A DNA stretch of 64,000 nucleotides from Methylobacterium sp. 10 (GTDB lineage Bacteria > Pseudomonadota > Alphaproteobacteria > Rhizobiales > Beijerinckiaceae): contig NZ_KI912577.1 of assembly GCF_000519085.1 (NCBI RefSeq), positions 3,528,035 to 3,592,034 on the forward strand. The letters run 5' to 3'. Below are positions 17,801 through 26,246 of this stretch, in pieces (positions within the stretch are counted from its first letter, which is position 1; each line of letters opens with the position of its first letter). The position numbers and the translations under genes were made by a program. The notes below the pieces were generated by a model, which worked only from the letters and a program-made list of their open reading frames with translations, ran no database searches and was not told where the DNA came from.

Positions 17801-19167
17801 GGCTGGAGCGTACCGCGGAAGGTGAAGGCACCGCGCGATCCGACCGCACGGCGCAGGGCCGGGTCGGCGAGCTTCAGACCCTCCACATTGGCATCGGCAC
17901 GGAGCGCGAAGCGGGTGGCGTTGGGATCGCCGCCCGTGGGTTCCATGGCGAGGCTGGCGGCGATCCGCTCGAGGACGTTGCCGTCCGCGCGCAGGCCCGC
18001 CGCCTTGAGGTCGCCGTTCACCCGTGGCCGGGCGATCGGCCCCTGCACCGTCCCGTCGAAGACGAGGGTGTCGAGCTCGGCATTGGCCGCCTTGGTGACG
18101 CTGCCATCGGTGGGGACGGCGCGGGCGGAGATCGTGAAATCGGCGACCCGTTCCGGCGTGAGGCTGCCCGAGGCATCGAGGCGGGCGGTGCGGGAGGCGA
18201 GGGCGAGGCGGTCGATGCCGAAGGCGCCGTTATCGGCAAAGCGCAGGGCGCCGTCGAGCTTGGTGGTGCCGGAGAAGATCGCCGCCGCCGGGCCGGGCAG
18301 CAGCCCTTCGATCCGCGAGGACAGGTCGAGGGTGAGGGAGCGGTCGGCGCCGGCGCGGGCGATGCGGGCCGTGCCCTTCGCGCCGAGATCGGGACCGGCA
18401 TCGAAATCGAGCCGGGCGTTCCAGGCGTCGAGGGTGCCGCGTCCGTCGAGATCGAGGTTGATCGGCGGCTCGCCGGGGAGGTTGGCGAACTTGGACAGCA
18501 GGCCGCCGGCGGCCTCCACCAGAGTGGTCTTCACCTCGAGCTTCTCGCCCTTGGGCACGAAGAGCAGGCGGGCGACGAATTGCCCGGTGGCATCGAGGCG
18601 GCGCACGGACAGGTCGAGGTCGAGCCCTTCGGACGGGGCGCCGAGCTTAGCCTTGCCCTCGGCGGAGAGGCGTGCCGGCTGACCGGCGACGGTCTCGCCG
18701 AGGACGAGTTCGGCGAGCTTGAAGGCGGTGATCTCCACCTTCACGGGCAACTCGGGCAGCAGCGAACCATCGGGCTCCGGCGTCGCCGAGACCGGGGCGG
18801 GGAGGGGACGGCGCAGAACTTCGAGACGGCCGATCTCCAGGCTGTCCACCTGCAACCGGCCGGAGAGGAGGGCAAGGCGGCTCCAGACGAGACGCGCCTT
18901 GTCGAGCTTCAGCCAGGCACCGTTGCGATCGCTGATCACCACGTCGCGGATCGTGGCATTGGACGAGAGCGCCCCATCGACGGCGCCGATGGAGACCTGC
19001 GAGCCGGGAGTGGAGAGCGCCTTCGACAGGAGGCCGCCGAGGACGGTCTTTTCGCCGTCGTCGGCGCGCGGCGGTGCCGGCACGGCGACAAGTACGGCAA
19101 GACCGAAGACCGCCGCGAGGGGGAGGGTCGATGCGCGCCGACCGGAAACCCGTTCAAAAAACTCCAT
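14827..19167 (-). CDS. tamB: TamB-type translocation and assembly module protein
   Basis: ATG 19167 overlaps the TamA stop by one base (TGATG) and gives 1446 residues. The N-terminus has one signal/anchor segment (RASTLPLAAVFGLAVLVAVP). A very long chain of repeating beta-strand units then fills about 1100 residues (LDGALRFADNGAFGIDRLAL and many alike), as in AsmA/TamB/VPS13-like lipid-transport proteins. The C-terminal TamB domain is clear (GRLSIIGQRLDFTRGRLAFN; LPQDEVLSRLLFKKAAGGLS; ending VDYDVTRRIKIQGEAGSDG to the final aromatic EWEY). It would bridge inner membrane and TamA across the periplasm. The open frame continues upstream of 19167 antisense to tamA; that part is not the gene. Confidence 0.94.
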   Translation of the reverse strand: MEFFERVSGRRASTLPLAAVFGLAVLVAVPAPPRADDGEKTVLGGLLSKALSTPGSQVSIGAVDGALSSNATIRDVVISDRNGAWLKLDKARLVWSRLALLSGRLQVDSLEIGRLEVLRRPLPAPVSATPEPDGSLLPELPVKVEITAFKLAELVLGETVAGQPARLSAEGKAKLGAPSEGLDLDLSVRRLDATGQFVARLLFVPKGEKLEVKTTLVEAAGGLLSKFANLPGEPPINLDLDGRGTLDAWNARLDFDAGPDLGAKGTARIARAGADRSLTLDLSSRIEGLLPGPAAAIFSGTTKLDGALRFADNGAFGIDRLALASRTARLDASGSLTPERVADFTISARAVPTDGSVTKAANAELDTLVFDGTVQGPIARPRVNGDLKAAGLRADGNVLERIAASLAMEPTGGDPNATRFALRADANVEGLKLADPALRRAVGSRGAFTFRGTLQPDGVVDVAAFDLDAPTATLSYAGRVGQNTLTGTLKAGLADLSAFSDVADRTLAGSVALKAALSGDPARKAVTADVDATTRGLVLGLPALDRLLGREPRFSGRLSQVFDGYSFDGVKLDGAEMVARLEGKATARLADAKLLVDVKSLSAVDPRLAGRALLDGRLSGTLEKPDLTATLTAADGRALGRPIRDVRVAAALKDLTGALDGTLALGGEIGGKTLRGDVHLARTGADWSLDRLAVNLGSATLAGKAVVDAATLLTQGSVTLSAANLDDLSPLALTPLAGSLDATVALSRGGGRQDASVKAKGVSLRSGEIGLAQLDADLTGRDLLAHPVVDGRVNADRVIAAGESIDTVRLLAVGSPNASDITLTAKARGFDLDGAARLVPAEATRIELSRFSASRGKDRLALAGPATVTLDKGSAVIDGLVIAAGTGRVSLAGRAGSNLDLKLGIRALPLALARIASPSLALTGTLDGDADIRGTSSRPEGRYALSVAKVVTPETRKAGLPPIDAKASGTLSDGRAGIEGRVSAGRGAELTLAGFLPVSAGGPIALKLRGTLDAAMANSLLSVGGQRVAGRIALDGGVSGTLDAPRAEGGATLSGGSFIDPLQGIALKQIEGRVTGRGDTLVVERLTAQTRNGGGLQASGRVALDPNGGFPGTFKITAERAELVSSPIVTATASLNLALSGPLARTPKISGRVDLASVDVTVPDRLPATVQPLPGVRRVNTPADVRARVDAKADRTAKVAALGKRRKTPPPFDATLDVAVHAPNRIFVRGRGIDAELGGDLRLTGTSRDPVAVGDFAMRRGRLSIIGQRLDFTRGRLAFNGELAIPDLDFQAETKAAEVTARVAVTGPANQPDFVLTSDPSLPQDEVLSRLLFKKAAGGLSPFQALQLAQAVSQLSGGAGGPDVFEQARKGLGLDSLDVSTGASGGPALGASRYLSDRLSVGVKAGAKPQDTAATVDYDVTRRIKIQGEAGSDGRTAVGVGAEWEY

Positions 19168-21167
19168 CAGAACGACTGCCCCAGGCTGATGTACAGGGCC
19201 ACGGGACGCTCGCGGTTCCCCTTGATGCGATCGAGGGGGAACGCCACGTCGACGCGGATCGGGCCGATGCCGGTATAGTAACGAAGGCCCAGTCCCGCCG
19301 CGTAGCGGATGCGCTCCTCGAAATCCGGCAGGCTGCCCTCGAAGGCGGTGCCTGCGTCGAAGAACGGCACGATCCCGATCGTGTCGGTGATCTTCACGCG
19401 GGCCTCCACCGAGGCTTCGAGCAGGCTGCGCCCGCCCACCGGCAGGTTGAACGGCCCGCGCGGGCCCAGTGTCCGGTAGGGGAAGCCGCGCACCGAACCA
19501 CCACCGCCGGCGAAGAAGCGGATGTTGGCCGGGATGTCCTCCAGGCTCGCGCCGGAGATCGAGCCGAAGCCGATGCGGCCGGCGAGGATGTAGCGGGCCT
19601 CGTCGTCGATGGCGTAGTAGGTCGAGCCCTGCGCCTTGGCCACGAAGATCGACGGATCCGAACCGAGGAATCCGGCATAGGGGGTCACCGAGGCGGTCGC
19701 CCTGAACCCCTGCGTCGGGTCGAGCAGATTGTCGGTGGAATCGTAGGCTACCGACAGCGGCACGCCGACGAGTCGATAGTCGACCTTGCCGAGCGCGTCC
19801 TGCGAGCGGCCGGCCTGACCGTCGACGCCGATCTGCGCGTAGAACGTGTCGGAGAACCGGTGCCGGATGCCGATCGTGCCGCCGGCCGCGTCCGAGACGT
19901 AGGATTGCTGGGCCTCGCGGCCCGCGAAGACATTGGCGACGAGGTCGTTGCGCGTACCCCACAGAGCCGGCTTGACGAAGGTCGCCGAGATCCGGCCGCC
20001 CAGCCCGTTCGAGTCGATCCCGGCGGCCTTGCGCTGCGCAGCGTAGAGGTCGTTGCCGAGATAGTAGATGTCGGCGTCGAGCCGCAGGGTCTCGCCGCCG
20101 CCGAACAGGTTGCGGTTGGCGTAGTAGGCGCGGATGCCCGGGCCATCGACCGTGGAGAAGCGGGCCGCGACCCCGATCAGGTTGCGGTCGCGCTCGGTCA
20201 CGTCCACGAAGATCGGCAGGTTGCCCTGCGCGTCGAGGGCCTCGCCCTCGCGCACCCGGACGGAGCCCAGGGCCTCGACCTTGGCGACGGACCGGCGAAT
20301 GTCGGCCACGGCCTTGGGCGAATAGGGATCCCCCGGTTCGCTGTAGATGAAAGAGCGCACCACAGCGGGGTCGATGCCGGTGGTGCCGCGCACGGCGACC
20401 TCGCCGAGCCCCGCGATGGGGCCCGGATCGATGGTGAAGCGCACGTCCATGACATGGGCCGCATCATCCACCACCGGATCGCGGGAGACCGCCTTGGCGA
20501 AGGGATGGCCCAACGCCCGGAAGCGGTCGACGATCTTCGCCTCGCGGGCGAGCACAGTGGCCGAGCGGGCTGGGATATCGTCGCCCACCCGGATGAAACG
20601 CTCAGGCAACACCTCGGACGGGAAATCGTTGCCGCGGGGATCGGAGGCCGCCACGGTGCGGAGCTTGTAGAGCGGGCCGGCATCGACGACGATCTTCACG
20701 GGCACCAGAGCGCGGTTCCGGCCGCCCTCGGCAGCCCGCGCCGCGGCCGCGACCGAGGCCTCACCCGTCAGTTCGACCCCGTCGATGCGGATGCCGACCT
20801 TGCCCTGATAGTAACCGTAGCCGGAGAGCACGTCGGACAGGCGGCGAAGGTCCGCCTCCGCCCTCCGCACGATGCCCTCGCCATCGGGCGGCGCGTCCTG
20901 ACGCAGGCGATAGAGCGTCGAGGTGTCCTGCAGGGCCTGCAGGACGTCGTCGTCCTCGATTCCCTGGAACTTGACCGAATAGGGCACCGCCTCGCGGCTC
21001 GGCGCCGGGGGCTCCTCCTCGGAACCGAACAGGCCGAACAGATCGAAGGCGACGGCCGGAGAGCAGGAGAGGGCGGTCATCGACACGCCGCCGAGGACGG
21101 CCATGGCCACGCCAGCACAGCCGTGTCTGATGCCTCTGCCCTTGGAATTCCGTGTGCTCGACGTCAC
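19167..21167 (-). CDS. tamA: TamA outer-membrane barrel protein (Omp85 family)
   Basis: A 666-residue protein starting at GTG 21167. It has a signal peptide (AGVAMAVLGGVSMTALSCSP, then AVAFD). Three POTRA-type modules follow (residues about 60-330; VKFQGIEDDDVLQALQ, GLGEVAVRGTTGIDPAVVRS), then a 16-stranded barrel with AGGGGSVRGFPYRTLGPRG, the conserved VRGF/Y Omp85 loop motif, and a terminal aromatic strand ending LYISLGQSF. With TamB it forms a complex that helps insert or move envelope components. The two genes overlap by one base in one operon. Confidence 0.94.
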   Translation of the reverse strand: MTSSTRNSKGRGIRHGCAGVAMAVLGGVSMTALSCSPAVAFDLFGLFGSEEEPPAPSREAVPYSVKFQGIEDDDVLQALQDTSTLYRLRQDAPPDGEGIVRRAEADLRRLSDVLSGYGYYQGKVGIRIDGVELTGEASVAAAARAAEGGRNRALVPVKIVVDAGPLYKLRTVAASDPRGNDFPSEVLPERFIRVGDDIPARSATVLAREAKIVDRFRALGHPFAKAVSRDPVVDDAAHVMDVRFTIDPGPIAGLGEVAVRGTTGIDPAVVRSFIYSEPGDPYSPKAVADIRRSVAKVEALGSVRVREGEALDAQGNLPIFVDVTERDRNLIGVAARFSTVDGPGIRAYYANRNLFGGGETLRLDADIYYLGNDLYAAQRKAAGIDSNGLGGRISATFVKPALWGTRNDLVANVFAGREAQQSYVSDAAGGTIGIRHRFSDTFYAQIGVDGQAGRSQDALGKVDYRLVGVPLSVAYDSTDNLLDPTQGFRATASVTPYAGFLGSDPSIFVAKAQGSTYYAIDDEARYILAGRIGFGSISGASLEDIPANIRFFAGGGGSVRGFPYRTLGPRGPFNLPVGGRSLLEASVEARVKITDTIGIVPFFDAGTAFEGSLPDFEERIRYAAGLGLRYYTGIGPIRVDVAFPLDRIKGNRERPVALYISLGQSF

Positions 21168-21771
21168 GAAGCGCGACCCGCCCGCGATCCCGGCCGGCCC
21201 GCTCTCAGCACCCGCGGCGACGCAACCCCGGAGGTTCGTCCGCCCACATTCAACTCCGTCATCCCGCCCCCGCTTCGATGCCGGTCAACCTTCCGTGACG
21301 ACCCCTCACCGGGTCGTTAAGGTCGTTCCTCGCCTCATGTCGCAGAGTGGCAAGCCTAGCCGTCGCCCCCGGCGGGGGCAACCTCGGGCAGTGCCGCAGC
21401 CCGGCCCGTACTGTCCTCGGCACGGGAACCGCCCGTCATTCAGTCGGCTTGCTTTGTCGGCGGAAATCGCAGGCTATGTCGGGAACCCGGAACGGTCGGG
21501 AGCCTTGTCTGAGCATCGCAGGCACCCTAACTTTCACCTATCGGACCTTGTCTTCCACGATCCCCTGCCGGTTCATTCCGGGTCGCACGCCCAGCAGTCG
21601 CTGCAGAACTGCCGCGGGCCGTCGCTTCGATCCTATCGCATCTCCGAGATCCTGCGCCCTGTCGGCCGCGCGTAGCGTTACCGTGGCCCGAGAGGCCCCT
21701 CCACACTTTATTCGAGACGAGAGCGCGACCCCTGCAATCGCGTTTCTCCCGACGGCGAGAAGGACATTTCC
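21168..21771. other. Divergent promoter region between tamA and cspA
   Basis: Six hundred bases without a recognisable gene. It should hold the leftward tam promoter and the rightward cold-shock promoter with a long untranslated leader. Long leaders are usual for cold-shock mRNAs, but I cannot fix the transcription start. Frames open here (for example plus strand 21103-21675) have no domain. Confidence 0.45.
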
Positions 21772-21981
21772 ATGAGCACGGGCACCGTGAAATGGTTCAA
21801 CGAGACCAAGGGCTACGGCTTCATTCAACCGGATGACGGCGGAAAGGACGTGTTCGTCCATATCTCGGCCGTGGAACGCGCCGGCATGCGCAATCTCATC
21901 GAGGGGCAGAAGCTCTCCTACGAGATCGAGAACGACCGCCGCACCGGCAAGCAATCCGCCGGGAACCTCCAGGCGGCCTGA
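21772..21981 (+). CDS. cspA: Cold-shock protein
   Basis: A 69-residue single cold-shock domain. It begins [20 protein letters not shown], contains the RNP-1 core KGYGFI and RNP-2 core VFVHI, and ends in a basic stretch. These aromatic-rich strands bind single-stranded RNA and DNA. GAGAAGGA lies nine bases before the ATG. The gene is monocistronic with a hairpin after it at 22036-22063. The numbered paralog cannot be assigned, so the symbol is generic. Confidence 0.95.
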   Translation: MSTGTVKWFNETKGYGFIQPDDGGKDVFVHISAVERAGMRNLIEGQKLSYEIENDRRTGKQSAGNLQAA

Positions 21982-22035
21982 GGCCTGGACGAGCGAAGGT
22001 TGTCCCGGTGAGGCCTTCGTTCAACACATGTGTAA

Positions 22036-22063
22036 GAAGCCGCCCTGCCATGGGCGGCTTCTG
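22036..22063 (+). terminator. Hairpin after the cold-shock gene
   Basis: A perfect 11-bp stem (agaagccgccc / gggcggcttct) with a six-base loop lies 54 bases after the stop. The T run is poor (gttgatt), so termination may be partly Rho-dependent. Confidence 0.7.
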
Positions 22064-22195
22064 TTGATTCCGACCGAATCGTGAGGCATTGGGCTTTGCG
22101 ATTCGATCCCGTCTTTCGATGATTCACAGCAAGGCTCAGCGCCGCGCGCTTCCGCTCGCGGAACGGGCCGAGACGCACCACCCGAGAAAGGTCAG

Positions 22196-22570
22196 ATGAG
22201 CGCCTTCGACTACAGGAATTTCGACGACCGCCGTAAGAACTCCGCCAGCGCCAAGCAGATGCTGCTGGAAAAATTCAAGGCCCGTCCCCCGGCGGATGAT
22301 CCGGACATGATTGCCAAGGCCCAGGCCCGCGCCGCGGTTGCCCGCGCCCGGGACGAAAGGGCTCGTGAACGCGAGGCCGCCCGTATCGCGGCCGAAAAGA
22401 AGGCCGCTGAAGAAAAGCGCGCTCGCGAAGAGGCAGAGCTCGCCGCTCAGATCGCCCGCGAAGAGGAAGAGGCTCGTCTCGCCGCCGAACGCAAGGCGAT
22501 CGACCTGGCCGAGAAGAAGGCCCAGCGCGATGCACGCTATGCTGCCCGCAAGGCCAAGGCCCGTCGCTGA
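22196..22570 (+). CDS. DUF6481 family charged coiled-coil protein
   Basis: A 124-residue protein with AAAGGTCAG before the ATG. It opens with SAFDYRNFDDRRKNSASAKQ, then MLLEKFKARPPADDPDM, which is the family lead. It continues as one long Ala/Arg/Glu/Lys helix (EREAARIAAEKKAAEEKRAR) to the end. Members are common in alphaproteobacteria, and this one follows cspA, which hints at an RNA- or stress-related role (inference). A perfect hairpin follows at 22641. Confidence 0.8.
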   Translation: MSAFDYRNFDDRRKNSASAKQMLLEKFKARPPADDPDMIAKAQARAAVARARDERAREREAARIAAEKKAAEEKRAREEAELAAQIAREEEEARLAAERKAIDLAEKKAQRDARYAARKAKARR

Positions 22571-22640
22571 GGGCCTGAATGGACCGTCCCTCGTGAGGGA
22601 GGCCTCGGTTGTCCCAATGACTGCAAGGGCTCGGATCGTG

Positions 22641-22663
22641 GCACCGGATTTCGTATCCGGTGC
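22641..22663 (+). terminator. Hairpin after the DUF6481 gene
   Basis: A perfect 9-bp stem (gcaccggat / atccggtgc) with loop ttcgt is followed by ttctat. It sits 70 bases after the stop, and because the neighbour is convergent it could serve both strands. Confidence 0.65.
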
Positions 22664-22727
22664 TTCTATCCGGGCCCTTTCGCGTCGTCGCCTCGACTCA
22701 CGTCGAAGCCGAACGAGAGCGTCGGCT

Positions 22728-22967
22728 TCAGGCCTCGTTCTCGGCTTCGCCCTCGTCCTTCTCGGACGTCGTCTCGACCTCGCCCTTCGGCTCGGTATCC
22801 GCCTCGGGACGGGGGCCGGCCTTGAACGAACGACGCGGAGCGTTGCCACGCTTCATCTGCGCCGGCTTCTCGATGGCGCCAAGACGCTCGGAGAGCTGCT
22901 TGGCCCGTTCGTTGAAATCGTTGGTGGTGCGCGACTGGGACGCACCACTCTTGAACGCATTCGCCAC
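22728..22967 (-). CDS. Small charged hypothetical protein
   Basis: GTG 22967 is chosen because TGAGG lies five to nine bases upstream; an open frame to 23027 exists. The 79-residue product has a helical N-terminal half (TTNDFNERAKQLSERLGAIE) and a disordered tail that turns from basic (KRGNAPRRSFKAGPR) to strongly acidic (EKDEGEAENEA). No family recognised. It is convergent with the DUF6481 gene, sharing the hairpin at 22641. Confidence 0.6.
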   Translation of the reverse strand: MANAFKSGASQSRTTNDFNERAKQLSERLGAIEKPAQMKRGNAPRRSFKAGPRPEADTEPKGEVETTSEKDEGEAENEA

Positions 22968-23120
22968 TTGGGCCTCATGGAGTTGCCCAGGGCACGGGTT
23001 CGTGCGGGGTTGGCCGTGTTCTAGCACGGTTTGCCGCCGAGCGGGCAGTTAACTGTCCGACACGGCATGCGACGGTCCGGCGCCGGACCGTTCCGGTCTC
23101 CTGCGAGACCGGGTCCGGCT

Positions 23121-25280
23121 TCAGAACCGGGCCGTCAGGAACAGCCGGACGTTGCGGCCGGGCAGCAGGATTTCGTCCTTCTTGAACGAGGCCGAATTGC
23201 GGATGTCATCGTCGAGGAGGTTGCGTCCCTGGAGCCCCACCGTCACCTCGCTGGCACCGTGGATCGCCGGATCGAGGGACTGCGTATACGCCAGTTCGGC
23301 GCGCAGATCGTTCCAGCCCCGCGTGAGTGTCTCGAACGGAGCGATCTCCGTATGGTCGAAGGCGTGGAGCAGGTTCACGCGGCCGAACCAGCCGTTCGCC
23401 CGTAGGAAGGCGCCGCCGCCCAGGCGATGGGGAGGAATGCGCGGAACGTAGGAACCGTCGTCGAACTGCGCCCGCACGAAATCGTACTGTGCCTCGATCC
23501 CGGCCCAGCCGTCGCCGACGGGAAGGATGTCGAGCTGTGCGCCGATCTCGGCGCCGTAGAAGGTCGTGTTGGCCTGCGAGTAGACGATCTGGCGCAACTC
23601 GTCCCCGCTGCCGCAGGAGGCGAAATCGTCGTCGCAGCGGTTGCCGGTATCCCGGCGGTAGATGAAGCCGGTATAGCGCGTGACATATCCGGTGGCATCC
23701 AGGCGCAGGGGGCCTTCGGTCCGGCGCAAGCTGAGCTCCACCGTGCGGGCACGCTCCAGTTTCAGGGTCGGATCACCGATCTCGAAGGTCGCGGAGGCGT
23801 GGTGCGGCCCCTGCGAGAACAGCTCGTAACTGGTCGGCGCGCGCTCCACATAGGAGCCGTTGACGCTCGCCACGAACCCGTAGGGCAGGTCCTGCAGCGC
23901 TCCGACGCTCAGGCTCCTGGGAGCGAAGCGGCGCGTCAGCGCGAAGCTCGTCGGATCGATGCCGCCGGGCAGGTAGTCGGCGGGGAATAGCGTGGCGACG
24001 CTGTTGAGCCGGTCGTTCCCGATCCGGCCCGCCGCCTGGAAGCGCAGGCCGCCTCCCACCGCCAGTTCCTCGAACAGATAGCCGGCCAGAGAGCGCGATT
24101 CCGTGGGCGGCAGGAAGCTTTCGAGCTGCGAATTGAGGACGCGCCGGCTGGTCTGCAGGCCAACCGCGCCGGTCAGGGTGCCGAGCGCGGTGACGACCGG
24201 CACGTGCTGCGCCTCGAACCGGGCCTCGACCTCGCGGTTCTTGAAGATCGCCTGCACGCCCTCGGGACCGGCCACCTCCGCATGGTCGTGATCATGCTCA
24301 TGGTCGTGATGGGCGAGACCGATCTCCTCGTGGCGGTAGACCGAGCCGCCGGCCCAGAACCGCAGCACCTCGAACGGCCCCTGGAGCGGGCGGTACTCGC
24401 CACGGGCGAGCACGCGGTCCTGGTTCGGGTTCAGGCGCGAGCGGGTCTCCTCCGACTCGCCTCCGGGGATCTGATACATCGCCTCGTAATGGCTGAACGA
24501 CACGCCGAAAAAGCCGCGATCGCCGATGGCCGAGATCCCGATGGAGCCGCCCTGCGTCTCGGTGGCCGAGTTGCGCTGGATACCGCCGGGAATGGCGTAG
24601 GAATCGGTGGCCGTCTTGAAACCGTCGGCATGGACCGCGATGCCGTTGGCCCCGGCATCGACGCTCGCCGCGCCGAGCCGTCCGTTATCGACACTGGAAT
24701 AGCCGGTGGTGACCTGGCCGGAGACGCCCCGGGCCGGGATGAAGGTGGGTACCTGGTTGTTCTCGGACGAGACCACGCCGCCGATGGCGCCCGAGCCGTA
24801 GCGCAGGGTCGCGGGGCCCCGGATCACCTCGATCCGGTCGGCGGTGAGCGGGTTGACCGGCACCGCATGGTCCTCGCCGAGATCGGACACGCCGCCATTG
24901 ACGATGCCGTTCTCCTGGATCCGCACCCGAGCATTGTCGAGGCCACGAATGATCGGCCGCGAAGCCGCTCCGGGCGCATAGGTCGAGGACGAGATGCCGG
25001 GGCGGTCGGAGAGGGCATCGCCGAGGGTGCGGGGCTGGTTGCGCTGGATCTCTGAGCGGGTGACCACCGTGACGGGCGAGAGGCTGTCGCCGACGACCGG
25101 CAGCACACCGGTGGGAAAGCCCCCGACGGCGGAAGGGCCGGGGGCGGGGAGGATCGGGCTCGCGGAAGTCACGCTCAGTTCAGAGAGCGTCGCCTCGGCC
25201 TGCTGAGCCGCCGCGGGGGCGATCATCGCGCCGGACAGCATCGTCCCGGCCAGCCAGATCCTCGATCGTCTCATCCGCAT
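23121..25280 (-). CDS. znuD: TonB-dependent receptor, ZnuD-like (zinc)
   Basis: ATG 25280 gives 719 residues; GTG 25283 is also possible. A signal peptide (IWLAGTMLSGAMIAPAAAQQ) is followed by a plug domain (SPVTVVTRSEIQRNQPRTLG; RPIIRGLDNARVRIQENGI; IEVIRGPATLRYGSGAIGGV) and a 22-strand barrel ending NVRLFLTARF. An extracellular loop near residue 325 holds HHDHEHDHDH, the histidine-rich zinc-binding loop known in ZnuD proteins. It would import zinc across the outer membrane with TonB energy. A palindrome-like AT-rich box just upstream resembles Zur sites. Zinc specificity is inferred from the loop and general likeness. Confidence 0.85.
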   Translation of the reverse strand: MRMRRSRIWLAGTMLSGAMIAPAAAQQAEATLSELSVTSASPILPAPGPSAVGGFPTGVLPVVGDSLSPVTVVTRSEIQRNQPRTLGDALSDRPGISSSTYAPGAASRPIIRGLDNARVRIQENGIVNGGVSDLGEDHAVPVNPLTADRIEVIRGPATLRYGSGAIGGVVSSENNQVPTFIPARGVSGQVTTGYSSVDNGRLGAASVDAGANGIAVHADGFKTATDSYAIPGGIQRNSATETQGGSIGISAIGDRGFFGVSFSHYEAMYQIPGGESEETRSRLNPNQDRVLARGEYRPLQGPFEVLRFWAGGSVYRHEEIGLAHHDHEHDHDHAEVAGPEGVQAIFKNREVEARFEAQHVPVVTALGTLTGAVGLQTSRRVLNSQLESFLPPTESRSLAGYLFEELAVGGGLRFQAAGRIGNDRLNSVATLFPADYLPGGIDPTSFALTRRFAPRSLSVGALQDLPYGFVASVNGSYVERAPTSYELFSQGPHHASATFEIGDPTLKLERARTVELSLRRTEGPLRLDATGYVTRYTGFIYRRDTGNRCDDDFASCGSGDELRQIVYSQANTTFYGAEIGAQLDILPVGDGWAGIEAQYDFVRAQFDDGSYVPRIPPHRLGGGAFLRANGWFGRVNLLHAFDHTEIAPFETLTRGWNDLRAELAYTQSLDPAIHGASEVTVGLQGRNLLDDDIRNSASFKKDEILLPGRNVRLFLTARF

Positions 25281-25296
25281 CACGCCCCGAAATCAG

Positions 25297-25316
25297 TATG
25301 TTATAATGTTTCATTA
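25297..25316 (-). promoter_or_regulatory. Candidate Zur-type operator upstream of the receptor
   Basis: The sequence tatgttataatgtttcatta, in an otherwise GC-rich region 17 bases before the receptor start, resembles alphaproteobacterial Zur boxes (TGTTATA centre with inverted ATG/CAT arms). The dyad is imperfect. It also contains TATAAT, a -10-like element. Assignment rests on position and the ZnuD-like product. Confidence 0.45.
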
Positions 25317-25418
25317 CTGAGTGCGTTTCATGCGGCAAGGGGGGGATATGGGCCGCGTCGCCGTTGAGACCCTACTGTGGCCGATGCGCATCATCGCCGA
25401 AACGGCCGGCGGCGGGCG

Positions 25419-26246
25419 ATGATTGTGGATGCGACGAAGGCGGCGCTTGCGCGAGGCCTCGCGCAGGCAAAGATCCCCGTCGTGATCTCCCTCTCCCTCC
25501 TCGGCGCGAGTCTTCGCGTGCTCGGCCTCCTCCTGCTCGGTCTGTTCCTTCTGCCACTCGGCAGCCATGCCCTGTGGTGGATGGCGCGGGGCGGTGGCGC
25601 GGCGGATTGGGCGATGGCCGACTGGTCGAGCGCCGGGCTGTTGCGCCCGCCCAGAGCGTCGGACCCGGCCCTCGTCCGGGTCTATGCGGCCCGGGTCGGG
25701 CGCTGGCGGGGGATCTTCGCTCATCACAGCTGGATCGTGGTGAAGCCGGACGGTGCCGCCCGCTACACCCGCTACGACGTGGTCGGCTGGGGGATGCCGG
25801 TCCGCACGGACGGCTGGGCCGCGGATGGACGCTGGTTCGGCAACGATCCGCAGACCGTCCTCGCCCTCGACGGGGACGACGCGGCCCGCGCCATCCCGGC
25901 GATCCGCGCGGCGGTGGCCGATTATCCCTACCGGGCGCTCGGCACCTATCAGGCCTGGCCCGGCCCGAACTCGAACAGCTTCACCGCCCATGTCCTCGCC
26001 CGCCTGCCCGAGCCACGGGTGACCCTGCCACCGACGGCCCTGGGCAAGGATTGGGCGCCGCCGGGCCGCATCGTCGAGCGCACGCCGAGCGGCACCGGCA
26101 TCCGGTTGACCCTGGGCGGATATGCCGGGCTCACCATCGGCTGGGTGGAGGGAATCGAGCTCAACCTGCTCGGTCTCGTCGCGGGGCTCGACCTGCGCCG
26201 CCCGGCGATCAAGCTTCCGGGCTGGGGCAGGATCGGAACGGCATGA
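25419..26246 (+). CDS. DUF3750 domain protein
   Basis: ATG 25419 gives 275 residues. A hydrophobic segment near residues 20-50 (IPVVISLSLLGASLRVLGLL, LLGLFLLPLGS) anchors the protein in the inner membrane. The soluble part fits DUF3750: VYAARVGRWRGIFAHHSWIV, RYDVVGWGMPVRTDGWAADG, YPYRALGTYQAWPGPNSNSF. Conserved His, Trp, Asn and Ser (HHSW; PNSNSF) suggest an enzyme-like site, but no activity is known. The stop overlaps the GNAT gene start (ATGA). Confidence 0.87.
   Translation: MIVDATKAALARGLAQAKIPVVISLSLLGASLRVLGLLLLGLFLLPLGSHALWWMARGGGAADWAMADWSSAGLLRPPRASDPALVRVYAARVGRWRGIFAHHSWIVVKPDGAARYTRYDVVGWGMPVRTDGWAADGRWFGNDPQTVLALDGDDAARAIPAIRAAVADYPYRALGTYQAWPGPNSNSFTAHVLARLPEPRVTLPPTALGKDWAPPGRIVERTPSGTGIRLTLGGYAGLTIGWVEGIELNLLGLVAGLDLRRPAIKLPGWGRIGTA

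Noticed and set aside
16810..19278. Plus-strand frame of 822 codons across tamB
   Set aside because: Antisense to TamB; Gly/Glu/Arg-rich chance translation with no family features.
19074..21320. Plus-strand frame of 748 codons across tamA
   Set aside because: Antisense to TamA; Arg/Glu/His-rich chance frame.
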